Shown: piece after piece, positions 34,108-42,307 of the stretch
Layout of the letters: each line of letters opens with the position of its first letter
Position numbering within the stretch: position 1 is the stretch's first letter
Assembly (NCBI GenBank): GCA_017614375.1
Contig: JAGABZ010000007.1
Coordinates: forward strand, 107,418-171,417
Length of the DNA: 64,000 nucleotides
Reading direction: 5' to 3'
Origin: Spirochaetales bacterium
Lineage (GTDB): Bacteria; Spirochaetota; Spirochaetia; Sphaerochaetales; Sphaerochaetaceae
Made by a program: the position numbers and the translations under genes
The notes under the pieces: model-generated
What the model was told of the DNA's origin: nothing
The model's database searches: none
Seen by the model: only the letters and a program-made list of their open reading frames with translations

Positions 34108-35075
34108 TCGGTCTGAGGTCCGGGGGCCGCGGGAGCCTCGTTGGCCTTTGCCTTGGCGGCAAGTTTGCGGGCCTTTTTCTCGGCCTTCATCTTTGCCTGG
34201 TATTCCTTTTTGGTCATCAGCGGCGGCGGAAGCTCGGGTCGCTCCATCAGCTTTTCAGGATGGTTGATCAGGTCCTGAAGGATCATGAAGCTCTTTACGA
34301 AGTAGAATCCGTCGCAGATGCGCTCATCCAATGTGACGCCGACGGTCATGTCGTACTTCTTGGTGACCTTGCCGTCTTCGTCAAAGACCACCCGGCGGTT
34401 GACCGAGCCCATCGTCTGGAACATGCTCGTCGTGCCCCATTCGTAGAGGTGGTGAAAGGTCGGGCCGGCCATCAGGCCGATGCTGCCCAGGTTGGAGATG
34501 TACAGAGAGGTGTGCATTCCGTCAGCCTCGCGGAGGATTGCCGGGGCCTTGCCATGATGATCGAGGAAACCGGCGATTCCGACGATGGCCTTGATCACCC
34601 ACTTGGGGAACTTCATGAAAAGCCCGATGGCTTCGTCGGCGGTGGTGTCCCCGTCCTCGCTGCGGGCCTCGTCGATCTTGTCGTTGATCAGCTTCGCCAC
34701 CTCGGGCAACGTGGCGTCGTGGGGGATCACCAGCGGGTCGCTGCGCTCCGGGGCGTGGTCGTCGAAGCTCTCCTTGATGATGAAGTTCACCGACAGCTCG
34801 TTGCGCTGCCAGTAGCGTGAACCGGCGATGAAGCGGTTCAGTTCGGGGCGCAGGGCCATCAGGCGCATCATCGCGGCCACGTAGAGGGAAAAGACCTTGA
34901 GCCGCCCCTCGTCCGGGTGCTCCTTGTTGTAGCGGCGGACAAACTCCACGGCGTTGGTCATGTCAAAGGTTATTGTCTGGTAAACAAGGGCGTCGCACCG
35001 TCTCTTCATCAGGAACGGAAAGAACTTGTTGAATACCGGTATGTCGAAAACTTCCTTGGCGTCGTTTCTCTTCAT
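34104..35075 (-). CDS. 2-oxoacid dehydrogenase acyltransferase-like protein lacking the catalytic His
   Basis: 323 residues resembling the catalytic (CAT-like) domain of E2 acyltransferases: DALVYQTITFDMTNAVEFV, SLYISNLGSIG and the C-terminal VTLDERICDGFYFVKSF. The canonical motif is DHRxxDG; here it reads DERICDG, so the catalytic histidine is a glutamate. There is no lipoyl or peripheral-subunit-binding domain, and the tail is Lys/Ala rich (KMKAEKKARKLAAKAKA). It is probably not a working E2; a structural or regulatory role, or a different acyl transfer, is possible. Third gene of the malQ-rsmE unit, overlapping the SPL-like gene by 4 bp. Confidence 0.75.
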   Translation of the reverse strand: MKRNDAKEVFDIPVFNKFFPFLMKRRCDALVYQTITFDMTNAVEFVRRYNKEHPDEGRLKVFSLYVAAMMRLMALRPELNRFIAGSRYWQRNELSVNFIIKESFDDHAPERSDPLVIPHDATLPEVAKLINDKIDEARSEDGDTTADEAIGLFMKFPKWVIKAIVGIAGFLDHHGKAPAILREADGMHTSLYISNLGSIGLMAGPTFHHLYEWGTTSMFQTMGSVNRRVVFDEDGKVTKKYDMTVGVTLDERICDGFYFVKSFMILQDLINHPEKLMERPELPPPLMTKKEYQAKMKAEKKARKLAAKAKANEAPAAPGPQTD

Positions 35076-35108
35076 TTCAGCCTCCAGATTCAGCCTGTGC
35101 CGATTCTA

Positions 35109-35855
35109 TCACATCCGCCCGGTTCTGGACAGAAGTATGCCCAGAGCCACCGGGACAGCCGTCTCGGTCCTCAGAACCCTCTGCCCGATGAGCATCGGGG
35201 CAAATCCCGCGTTGATAAACAGGCTCCGCTCGTTGTCCGTCCAGCCCCGCTCCGGTCCGATTGCCATCACGCACTCCCCCTCCCCGATCCGGGATTGGGC
35301 AAGTCTGTGGCTGCCCACAACGTTGTCCAGCAGGATCCGGTCCCCCGAGGCGTCTCTTGTAAACTCGAGAGCCTGGCGGACATCCCTGGCAAAGACCGTC
35401 TGCGGGATATATGTGGTCATGGCCTGCATCGCCCCGTCGAGCAGCACATCCTGGTACTCGCCCGATGTGTAGATCGTCGCCGAGGCGTAGGACTTCTCGC
35501 AGTTTTCGCCGAGGGTCAGAACCAGTTTGCCGACACCCAGGGCGGTGACGTCCCTCAGTATCCGTTTGACGCAGATCGGCCTGACCTGACCGAGAATCAG
35601 GGTAACCGGGTTCGGCTCCGGGGACGGGAACTCCTCTCCTGTCGGACCGAGAGTCACTCCGTCCGGGCTGATGTCCAGCACCCGCATCAGGCAATAATGC
35701 CCGCTTCCGACGGTTCCGCAGCGCAGAGTGTCACCCTGTTTGAGTTTCAGGACATTGATTATGTGTCCGGCACGTTTGTCCGCAGCCGGCACGATCAGTT
35801 CATCAAAGCGGCGGTAAAGGCGCTCCTGCTCCGGCGTGAAAAGGACCAGATTCAT
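35109..35855 (-). CDS. rsmE: 16S rRNA (uracil-1498-N3)-methyltransferase
   Basis: 248 residues with a PUA-like N-terminus and a SPOUT methyltransferase domain. The knot motifs MAIGPERGWTDNE and LGQRVLRTETA-like (IGQRVLRTETA) are diagnostic. It methylates U1498 of 16S rRNA near the decoding site. Its ATG overlaps the malQ stop (ATGA). Confidence 0.93.
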   Translation of the reverse strand: MNLVLFTPEQERLYRRFDELIVPAADKRAGHIINVLKLKQGDTLRCGTVGSGHYCLMRVLDISPDGVTLGPTGEEFPSPEPNPVTLILGQVRPICVKRILRDVTALGVGKLVLTLGENCEKSYASATIYTSGEYQDVLLDGAMQAMTTYIPQTVFARDVRQALEFTRDASGDRILLDNVVGSHRLAQSRIGEGECVMAIGPERGWTDNERSLFINAGFAPMLIGQRVLRTETAVPVALGILLSRTGRM

Positions 35856-37342
35856 TCCCCGTCCCGTCCGTAGAGGCTGTTCATCTCCCTCAGGCGCTCG
35901 AACATCCAGTCACGGATATCGTCTCGTCTCAGGCGCCAGCTCCAGTTGGATGTGCCCACCGTCGAGGGCTGGTTCATCCTGCCCTCCTGCCCCAGCCCGG
36001 CGATATCCTGTGCGGGGATGATCACGTAGTCAGCCCGGCTCATCAGCAATGTCCGAATCATCTGCCATACGATGTCGGAGTCCGGGCACTGGAAGTAGCG
36101 GCGCAGCATGTCCTTCGTCGCCTCATCCTGCCAGTCGTACCAGCTTCGGGTCGTGTCGTTGTCGTGGGTTCCTGTATAGGCGACTATGTTGCTGTCAAGC
36201 ATGTGGGGCAGATAGGCGTTCTTCTGCTCAAGCTTACCGTCTCTCAGCCAGAAGGCGAACTGCAGTACCGCCATCCCCGGGTAACCGGTCTGGCGCAGAA
36301 GCTCGCGGACCTCGTCGGTGATGATGCCCAGGTCCTCGGCGATTACCGGCAGATTCCGGCCAAGCGCCTTGAACAGTTTCATCCCCGGTCCCTTGACCCA
36401 GTGTCCGGCGGCTGCGGTCTCGGCTCCCTGCGGGACTTCCCAACAGGCCTCGAATCCGCGGAAATGGTCGATTCTGACGATGTCCACCAGCGACAGGGTC
36501 TGGGTCATGCGGCTCTTCCACCAGGCAAATCCGTCCTTTTCATGCTCCGGCCAGTTGTAGGTCGGGTTTCCCCAGAGCTGGCCGGTGGCGGAGAATGCAT
36601 CCGGCGGAACTCCGGCGATCTTGTCCGCCATGCCGTTTTTGTCCAGGTTGAACAGCGCGGGGTTGCACCACACATCGACGCTGTCCTGGGCGCAGAAAAT
36701 CGGAATGTCGCCGATGATCTTCATGCCGAGGCTGTTGGCGTAGGCGTGCAGGGCGTCCCACTGGCGGCGGAAGAAGAACTGCAGCACCTTCCACCGCTGA
36801 ATCTGCGCGGCATGTCTGGCTGTGAGTTTCTCTATCGTCTGAGGCTGGCGCCGGGCCTCGGGTCTGGGCCACATGAAGGGCCGGGTGTCGTTGTGGACTT
36901 CGCAGAGCACCCGGTAAAGGGCGTAGTCGTCCAGCCAGAAGGCGTTTCTGCGGCAAAATGCCTCGAACTCCCGCCTTTCTGCGGTTCCGGCCCGGGCGAT
37001 GAAGGTATCGGCACACAGCATCAGCGCCGACATCTTCTGCTGCCTGACAACCCCGTAGTCGACCCGCTGCGTGTCCCGGTTGTCCAGGGCGCTGAGGTCG
37101 GCCCCGGGCAGAGTCCGGACATCGATCAGCAACTCGTTTCCGGCAAAGGCGGACAGGGCCGAATAAGGCGAATCACCGTAGCCGGTCGGCCCGAGGGGCA
37201 GAATCTGCCACAGGGTGACTCCGGCCTGTCTGAAGCGGTTGAGGATCTCCCGCGCCTCGGCTCCGAGACAGCCGATTCCGTGGGGTCCGTAAAAGGAAAT
37301 GGGATGCAGCAGCACCCCGCAGGATCTCTGATGTTTCATCAT
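35852..37342 (-). CDS. malQ: 4-alpha-glucanotransferase
   Basis: 496 residues, GH77. SGVLL-like start (CGVLLHPISFYGPHGIGCLG), the catalytic nucleophile aspartate in VDIVRIDHFRGFEA, the acid/base in IAEDLGIIT and YTGTHDNDT are family landmarks. It rearranges maltodextrins and glycogen breakdown products. The frame is open for another 54 codons upstream, but these are read from repeat array C and from the promoter; the ATG at 37342 lies exactly six bases after the predicted -10, so the mRNA is probably leaderless. First gene of malQ-rsmE-E2-like. Confidence 0.93.
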   Translation of the reverse strand: MMKHQRSCGVLLHPISFYGPHGIGCLGAEAREILNRFRQAGVTLWQILPLGPTGYGDSPYSALSAFAGNELLIDVRTLPGADLSALDNRDTQRVDYGVVRQQKMSALMLCADTFIARAGTAERREFEAFCRRNAFWLDDYALYRVLCEVHNDTRPFMWPRPEARRQPQTIEKLTARHAAQIQRWKVLQFFFRRQWDALHAYANSLGMKIIGDIPIFCAQDSVDVWCNPALFNLDKNGMADKIAGVPPDAFSATGQLWGNPTYNWPEHEKDGFAWWKSRMTQTLSLVDIVRIDHFRGFEACWEVPQGAETAAAGHWVKGPGMKLFKALGRNLPVIAEDLGIITDEVRELLRQTGYPGMAVLQFAFWLRDGKLEQKNAYLPHMLDSNIVAYTGTHDNDTTRSWYDWQDEATKDMLRRYFQCPDSDIVWQMIRTLLMSRADYVIIPAQDIAGLGQEGRMNQPSTVGTSNWSWRLRRDDIRDWMFERLREMNSLYGRDGE

Positions 37343-37348
37343 GGGCAA

Positions 37349-37377
37349 ATCATATGCCATAGGCAGGTCCAGAGCAA
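37349..37377 (-). promoter_or_regulatory. Predicted leaderless promoter of malQ
   Basis: Minus strand TTGCTC (37372-37377), 17-bp spacer, TATGAT (37349-37354), then six bases to the ATG at 37342. There is no ribosome site. Confidence 0.55.
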
Positions 37378-37409
37378 GGCCATGCGGGGGTCGCCCGGGC
37401 CTTGCCCAC

Positions 37410-37567
37410 ATAACTTTTTGGGGGTTTTTTGATGAAAAAGTTATGTTGATATAACTTTTTTGCAGTTTTTTGGCAAAAAAGTTGTGTTGATACAACTTTT
37501 TCACCGTTTTTGGGCCAAAAAGTTATGTTGATATAACTTTTTTGCAAATTTTTGGCAAAAAAGTTGT
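37410..37567 (+). repeat. Array C of 41-bp tandem palindromic repeats
   Basis: Four 35-bp elements (37410-37444, 37451-37485, 37492-37526, 37533-37567) separated by three identical GTTGAT spacers. Arms flanking each spacer are perfectly complementary: AAAAAGTTAT with ATAACTTTTT at spacers 1 and 3, AAAAAGTTGT with ACAACTTTTT at spacer 2, a compensatory A-T to G-C change. Each element has a T-run core (GTTTTTTG-like) and an A-run. It occupies the divergent malQ-fusA gap. The 41-bp period shifts the reading frame each unit, so it is not a peptide repeat. Confidence 0.85.
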
Positions 37568-37682
37568 ATCCGGAGGCGGGACCGGGTCACACAGGCAACC
37601 GGGGCAAGGCCGGAAACGGCGTTCTGTCATTGAAAAAAACGGGCGGATGTATTAATCTCGACTGGATTTCAGGAATAGAAGA

Positions 37683-39785
37683 ATGACTAAAGAACTTGCA
37701 CTTATGAGAAACATCGGAATCAGCGCCCACATCGATTCCGGGAAGACGACCCTCTCCGAGAGGATTCTCTTCTACTGCAACCGCATCCACGCCATCCACG
37801 AGGTACACGGAAAGGACGGCGTCGGGGCGACGATGGACAGCATGGACCTCGAACGCGAGAGGGGCATCACCATCGAAAGCGCCGCGACCAGCGTCAGTTG
37901 GAAGAACCACGAGATAAACCTGATCGACACTCCGGGCCACGTGGATTTCACCATCGAGGTCGAGCGCTCGCTGCGGGTCCTGGACGGGGCGATCCTCGTC
38001 CTCTGCTCCGTAGGCGGAGTCCAGAGCCAGTCGATCACCGTAGACCGCCAGATGAACCGCTACAAGGTTCCCCGCATCGCTTTTATCAACAAATGCGACC
38101 GCACCGGTGCCAATCCGTACCGGGTCGTCGACCAGTTGCGCGAGAAGCTCTTTCTCAACGCTGTGCTGATGGAGATTCCCATCGGGCTTGAGGACCATCT
38201 GCAGGGGGTGGTCGACCTTTTGAGGATGAAGGCCGTCTATTTCGACGGTCCCAACGGAGAGATCCTGCGCGAGGAGGAAGTCCCGCAGGAGCTGATGGGC
38301 GAGGCCCTCTCCCGCCGCGAGGAGCTGCTGGACAAGGCCAGCGCCTTTGACGACGACATGATGGAGCTGCTGCTCGAGGGCGAGGATGTCCCGGTAGAGA
38401 TGGTCGAAAAGGCCATCCGCCGCGGGACTCTGAGCCTGCAGCTCTGCCCGGTTTTCCTCGGTTCGGCCCACAAGAACAAGGGAATCCAGCCCCTGCTGGA
38501 CGGAGTGGTGAAGTTCCTTCCCGATCCTACCGAGGTCACCAACCGCGCCCTGGACATGGACAATAACGAGAGCGAGGTGATCCTCCGCTCCGACCCCGCC
38601 GAGCCGACGGTGGCTCTGGCGTTCAAACTGACCGACGGACAGTACGGCCAGCTGACCTACATCCGCGTCTATCAGGGCCACATCAGAAAGGGAGATGAGC
38701 TGGTCAACACCCGCACCCGCCGCCGTCTGAGAATCGGGCGCCTGGTAAAGATGCACGCCTCCGAGATGGAGGACATTTCCGAAGCCGGCTGCGGTGACAT
38801 CGCCGCCCTGTTCGGAATCGACTGCGCCTCGGGCGACACTTTCTGCGCCCCCGGGCTGAACTACGCCATGACTTCGTCCTACGTTCCGACACCGGTCATC
38901 TCGCTGGCCATCACGCCAAAGGACAAGAAATCGGCCGACAACATGGCCAAGGCCCTCAACCGCTTCACCAAGGAGGACCCGACGTTCCAGACCTACGTCG
39001 ACCCGGAAAGCAACCAGACGATCATCAAGGGAATGGGCGAGCTCCATCTGGATGTGTATGTCGAGAGGATGCGCAGGGAATACAAGGCCGAGGTTGAGGT
39101 CGGCATGCCCCAGGTGGCGTACCGCGAGGCAATTACCCGCAGGGCTGAGTTCAACTACACCCACAAGAAACAGACCGGAGGAAGCGGACAGTTCGCCCGC
39201 GTCGCCGGATACATCGAGCCCTTCACCCCGGGACCGGAGGACGAGGACCGCGAGTACCGCTTCGTAAACGAGGTCAAAGGCGGCACGATTCCGACCGAGT
39301 TCATCCCGTCCTGCGACAAGGGTTTCCGCACCGCGATGAAAAAGGGCCCGCAGCTGGGATTCCCCATCGTCGGGGTTGTGTGCTGCGTGAACGACGGAGC
39401 CTGGCACCCGGTGGATTCTTCGGACATGGCATTCCAGACGGCGGCCCTCAATGCCTTCAGGGAGGCTTTCGCCCAGGCCGGGCCGGCGATTCTCGAGCCG
39501 ATCATGAAGGTCGAGGTCGAGAGCCCGTCGGAGTTCCAGGGGGCGATTTTCGGCTCAATCAACCAGCGCCGTGGCATCATCGTTTCTTCCACCGAAGACC
39601 ACAGCAACTGCACCATCGACGCCGAGGTCCCGCTTTCGGAGATGTTCGGCTACTCGACCGTCCTCAGGTCGATGTCGCAGGGAAAGGCGGAGTTCACCAT
39701 GGAGCTTGACCACTATGCAAAGGCCCCGCAGTCCGTCTCGGAGCAGCTCAAGAAGGAATACGAGGAAAAGAACAAGGGCAAATGA
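37683..39785 (+). CDS. fusA: Elongation factor G, spirochaete/mitochondrial-like type
   Basis: 700 residues. GTPase domain with G1 AHIDSGKT near residue 16, switch [10 protein letters not shown]3 DTPGHVDF, G4 NKCD, then domains II-V ending in the Lys-rich tail. [21 protein letters not shown] is closer to mitochondrial EF-G1 than to standard bacterial EF-G (AHIDAGKTT). Spirochaetes are known to carry two such factors, one for translocation and one for recycling; the full motif set suggests the translocase. AGGA lies 9 bases before the ATG. Confidence 0.93.
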   Translation: MTKELALMRNIGISAHIDSGKTTLSERILFYCNRIHAIHEVHGKDGVGATMDSMDLERERGITIESAATSVSWKNHEINLIDTPGHVDFTIEVERSLRVLDGAILVLCSVGGVQSQSITVDRQMNRYKVPRIAFINKCDRTGANPYRVVDQLREKLFLNAVLMEIPIGLEDHLQGVVDLLRMKAVYFDGPNGEILREEEVPQELMGEALSRREELLDKASAFDDDMMELLLEGEDVPVEMVEKAIRRGTLSLQLCPVFLGSAHKNKGIQPLLDGVVKFLPDPTEVTNRALDMDNNESEVILRSDPAEPTVALAFKLTDGQYGQLTYIRVYQGHIRKGDELVNTRTRRRLRIGRLVKMHASEMEDISEAGCGDIAALFGIDCASGDTFCAPGLNYAMTSSYVPTPVISLAITPKDKKSADNMAKALNRFTKEDPTFQTYVDPESNQTIIKGMGELHLDVYVERMRREYKAEVEVGMPQVAYREAITRRAEFNYTHKKQTGGSGQFARVAGYIEPFTPGPEDEDREYRFVNEVKGGTIPTEFIPSCDKGFRTAMKKGPQLGFPIVGVVCCVNDGAWHPVDSSDMAFQTAALNAFREAFAQAGPAILEPIMKVEVESPSEFQGAIFGSINQRRGIIVSSTEDHSNCTIDAEVPLSEMFGYSTVLRSMSQGKAEFTMELDHYAKAPQSVSEQLKKEYEEKNKGK

Positions 39786-39820
39786 GCCCGGCCGTGCTAT
39801 ACTGACATAGGGAGGAAACC

Positions 39821-40528
39821 ATGCAGGTCAACGAACTGATAAGCAACAGCCCGATCAGGGTTTTCGAGGAGTCAATAAACGGAGGTCTGGGAAAGGGCAA
39901 CATCGGTGTCCTGGCATCCCGCCACGGTATCGGAAAGACGGCCTGCCTGGTCCATATCGCCACGGACAAGCTGCTGCAGGGCCAGCACCTGATCCACGTA
40001 TCATTTTCCGGAAACGTCGAGCACGTTCTGAACTGGTACAAGGAAGTCTTCCGCGAAATCAGCCAGTACAAGTCCCTCGACGATGCCTTTGCCGTGTACA
40101 ACACGATGCGCGAGAACCGGGTCGTGATGAACTTCTCCCAGGAGAACGTCAGCGTCGACCGGATCATCAGCAGTCTGTCCACCCTGATCAGGCAGGGCGC
40201 CTTCCAGGCCGACGCCGTGCTGTTCGACGGCTACCACCTGACAAAGGCGACCGAGGAGGATGTGCGCAAGATCAAGGCCTTTGCCCAGGAGATGAACATC
40301 GAGGTCTGGTTCTCCGTCTCCCCCGCCGTCCAGGGTGTAGGTTACGATGAATTCGGAGTTCCCGAGACGATGGCTCCGCTTAAGGACCTGATCGACGTTC
40401 TGGTGGGACTGAAGTACAACGAGGAAAAGTCAAAGGTCATCATGACCGTCGTGCAGGACCACCACAGCCGCGTGTCCCACCCGACCGGAGTCACCCTCGA
40501 CCCGAGGACGATGCTGATTACCGACTGA
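39821..40528 (+). CDS. P-loop ATPase-like protein of unknown function
   Basis: 235 residues. A DnaB/KaiC-like P-loop appears near residue 33 (ASRHGIGKTACLVHIA), followed by a VLFDGYHL Walker-B-like strand near 125. The hydrophobic strands and helices fit a RecA-type core without accessory domains. It has GGAGG and an extended -10 (TGCTATACT) upstream, so it can be expressed separately from fusA. Its end overlaps the convergent ispDF end by 11 bp. I recognise it only as a P-loop protein; the role is unknown. Confidence 0.7.
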   Translation: MQVNELISNSPIRVFEESINGGLGKGNIGVLASRHGIGKTACLVHIATDKLLQGQHLIHVSFSGNVEHVLNWYKEVFREISQYKSLDDAFAVYNTMRENRVVMNFSQENVSVDRIISSLSTLIRQGAFQADAVLFDGYHLTKATEEDVRKIKAFAQEMNIEVWFSVSPAVQGVGYDEFGVPETMAPLKDLIDVLVGLKYNEEKSKVIMTVVQDHHSRVSHPTGVTLDPRTMLITD

Positions 40529-41666
40529 TAAGAACACAGGCCAGAGCGGAAACAGCCTCACCGCAGCCGATAGCCCCCAGGTGTTCGGCCGTCTTGGCCT
40601 TTACCGAGACGCGCGAAGCATCCAGCCCCATGATGGAGGCCAGACGGGCCCGTATGGGGATGATGAACGGGGCGAGTTTGGGTTTCTCAAGAATCACGGT
40701 GCAGTCAAGATTGATGATTTCAGGCCGGCCGGCAAGCTCGAGGGTGCGCCTTAAAAGGTCGGCCGAGTCGGCACCGCTATAGGCCGGGTCGGTGTCGGGA
40801 AAATGCTGACCGATGTCCCCTAAAGCCAAAGCTCCGAGAATTGCGTCGATAATCGCGTGAATCAGGACATCGCCGTCGGAGTGGGCCACTTCACCCCTGT
40901 CGGAGGGAATCATCACTCCGCCGATCATCAGGGGGCGCCCCGGAGAGAGGGCGTGCAGGTCCCATCCGTACCCTGTCCTGAAGTTGCCGCCGTTTGAGCG
41001 CAGGTCCTCCTGCCAGGTGATCTTTATATTTCCGCGGTCCCCTGCGGCAACGGCGGCGGGGCCGATGTAGGTCTGATAGACCGAGATGTCGTCGGAAAAA
41101 CTCCTGCCCTCTTCAGAGGCCAGGCGGTGGGCCCTGAGAATCGATTGAAAGTCAAAAGCCTGGGGTGTCTGTACACAGTACAGGCCCGACCGGTCGACGT
41201 ACTGCCCGAACAACTGTCCGTCGGAGCGGACCACCGAGTCAGCCACGGGCACGACGGCGGATGCGGCGCCGGTTTTCAGGGCGGCATCGATTACGTTCCC
41301 GATTACCGGCACGCTGACAAACGGGCGGGCTCCGTCGTGGATGAGAACCAGGCCCTCTAGTCCGAGTCCGGACAAAAGTTCCAGGGCGTTTTTCACCGAG
41401 GCCTGCCGGGTTTCCCCGCCGGGTGTGAAGTACACAGGCACTCCCCTGTCAGCCAGGTCCTCCATGGCCAGACGGGTGGAGTGCTCCTGACCCGGGGCGT
41501 AGGTGACTACGGCAATCTTCAGGCCGTCCAGACGGAAAAACGGCTCGGCGGCACGGTAAAGCACGCTGTGCCCGTCAAGTTCGGAGAATTCCTTTTTGGT
41601 GTCGGATGAAAAGCGCCGGGAGGCGCCGGCGGCTGTCAGGATCAGGCTGAACGGGACGGAGGGCAT
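40518..41666 (-). CDS. ispDF: Bifunctional IspD/IspF (MEP pathway)
   Basis: 382 residues made of two enzymes. IspD (about 1-225): LILTAAGASRRF nucleotide-binding loop, DGARPFV, TPQAF; it transfers CMP to methylerythritol phosphate. IspF (about 228-382): RTGYGWDLHALSPGRPLMIGG, HSDGDVLIHAIIDAILGAL and AKTAEHLGAIG; it forms the cyclodiphosphate. Fusion lets one protein run the first and third of three linked steps of isoprenoid synthesis. It starts right after the carD stop. Confidence 0.96.
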   Translation of the reverse strand: MPSVPFSLILTAAGASRRFSSDTKKEFSELDGHSVLYRAAEPFFRLDGLKIAVVTYAPGQEHSTRLAMEDLADRGVPVYFTPGGETRQASVKNALELLSGLGLEGLVLIHDGARPFVSVPVIGNVIDAALKTGAASAVVPVADSVVRSDGQLFGQYVDRSGLYCVQTPQAFDFQSILRAHRLASEEGRSFSDDISVYQTYIGPAAVAAGDRGNIKITWQEDLRSNGGNFRTGYGWDLHALSPGRPLMIGGVMIPSDRGEVAHSDGDVLIHAIIDAILGALALGDIGQHFPDTDPAYSGADSADLLRRTLELAGRPEIINLDCTVILEKPKLAPFIIPIRARLASIMGLDASRVSVKAKTAEHLGAIGCGEAVSALACVLISR

Positions 41667-41667
41667 G

Positions 41668-42171
41668 TCAGCACCCCAGGTTCTCGTCCACCATTTTCTT
41701 GACCTCGGAGGTGGTCAGATCCAGAGCAAAGGCTGCCTCGTCGATCAGGAGTCTCATGGCGCTCTCGTAGAGTTTGCGCTCCTGGACGGGAAGTTCTTTG
41801 ACCTTGCTCCGGTGATAGAGGGCCTGGACAACCTTTGCCACGTTTCCGATGGAGCCCTGCTGCACCAGTTCGACATTGGCCTGATAACGTTGCTTCCAAT
41901 CCAGGGTGGAGGGCTCGCACTTTTCCTTTATGCTCTCGATGGCTGCTGCCGCCTCGGGACCGCTGACGATGCCGCGGATGCCGATATCGGCGACCTTGTC
42001 CACCGGGACGGTCACGGTCATGTCGGAGATGTCGAGATAGATGACATAGTTGAGGATTTCGCGGTTGTGGACCGTGCGGCTGCGGATGTCGGTGACTACT
42101 CCCACACCCTGCAGGGGATATACGACGTGCTCCCCGATGCTGAACTGAAGTTCGTTGTTGGCCTCTTCCAT
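41668..42171 (-). CDS. carD: CarD-family transcription regulator
   Basis: 167 residues. N-terminal Tudor-like RNA-polymerase-interacting domain (FSIGEHVVYPLQGVGVVTDI) and a helical C-terminal DNA-binding domain (LDWKQRYQANVELVQQGSIGNVAKVVQALYHRSK). It binds RNA polymerase and stabilises open promoter complexes. It is followed immediately by ispDF. The predicted promoter gives only a two-base leader. Confidence 0.93.
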   Translation of the reverse strand: MEEANNELQFSIGEHVVYPLQGVGVVTDIRSRTVHNREILNYVIYLDISDMTVTVPVDKVADIGIRGIVSGPEAAAAIESIKEKCEPSTLDWKQRYQANVELVQQGSIGNVAKVVQALYHRSKVKELPVQERKLYESAMRLLIDEAAFALDLTTSEVKKMVDENLGC

Positions 42172-42179
42172 ATGCCCCG

Positions 42180-42208
42180 ATTATACCCCAAAAAACGAAA
42201 ACAGACAA
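42180..42208 (-). promoter_or_regulatory. Predicted near-leaderless promoter of carD-ispDF
   Basis: Minus strand TTGTCT (42203-42208), 17-bp spacer, perfect TATAAT (42180-42185). The predicted start at 42173 is two bases before the carD ATG. Confidence 0.65.
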
Positions 42209-42307
42209 TGCCGGTTCCGGTACTTTTCTTTTTTCCCGACAACATATAGAATGGCCTTGTTTAACGCGCGCGCCCCCGGGAAGGGGGTTGTTTTCAGGAG
42301 AAACCTA

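Noticed and set aside
37343..37504. 54-codon N-terminal extension of malQ and 14-residue peptide repeats
   Set aside because: They are read through array C and the malQ promoter; the 41-bp period changes frame from unit to unit, so no peptide is conserved.
27091..37567. Repeat arrays as CRISPR
   Set aside because: Spacers are only 5-6 bp and identical within array C, the repeats vary between loci, and no cas genes are in the window.
37587..39407. Long open frame antisense to fusA (about 600 codons)
   Set aside because: It mirrors the strong third-position GC bias of fusA and has no ribosome site or recognisable domain.
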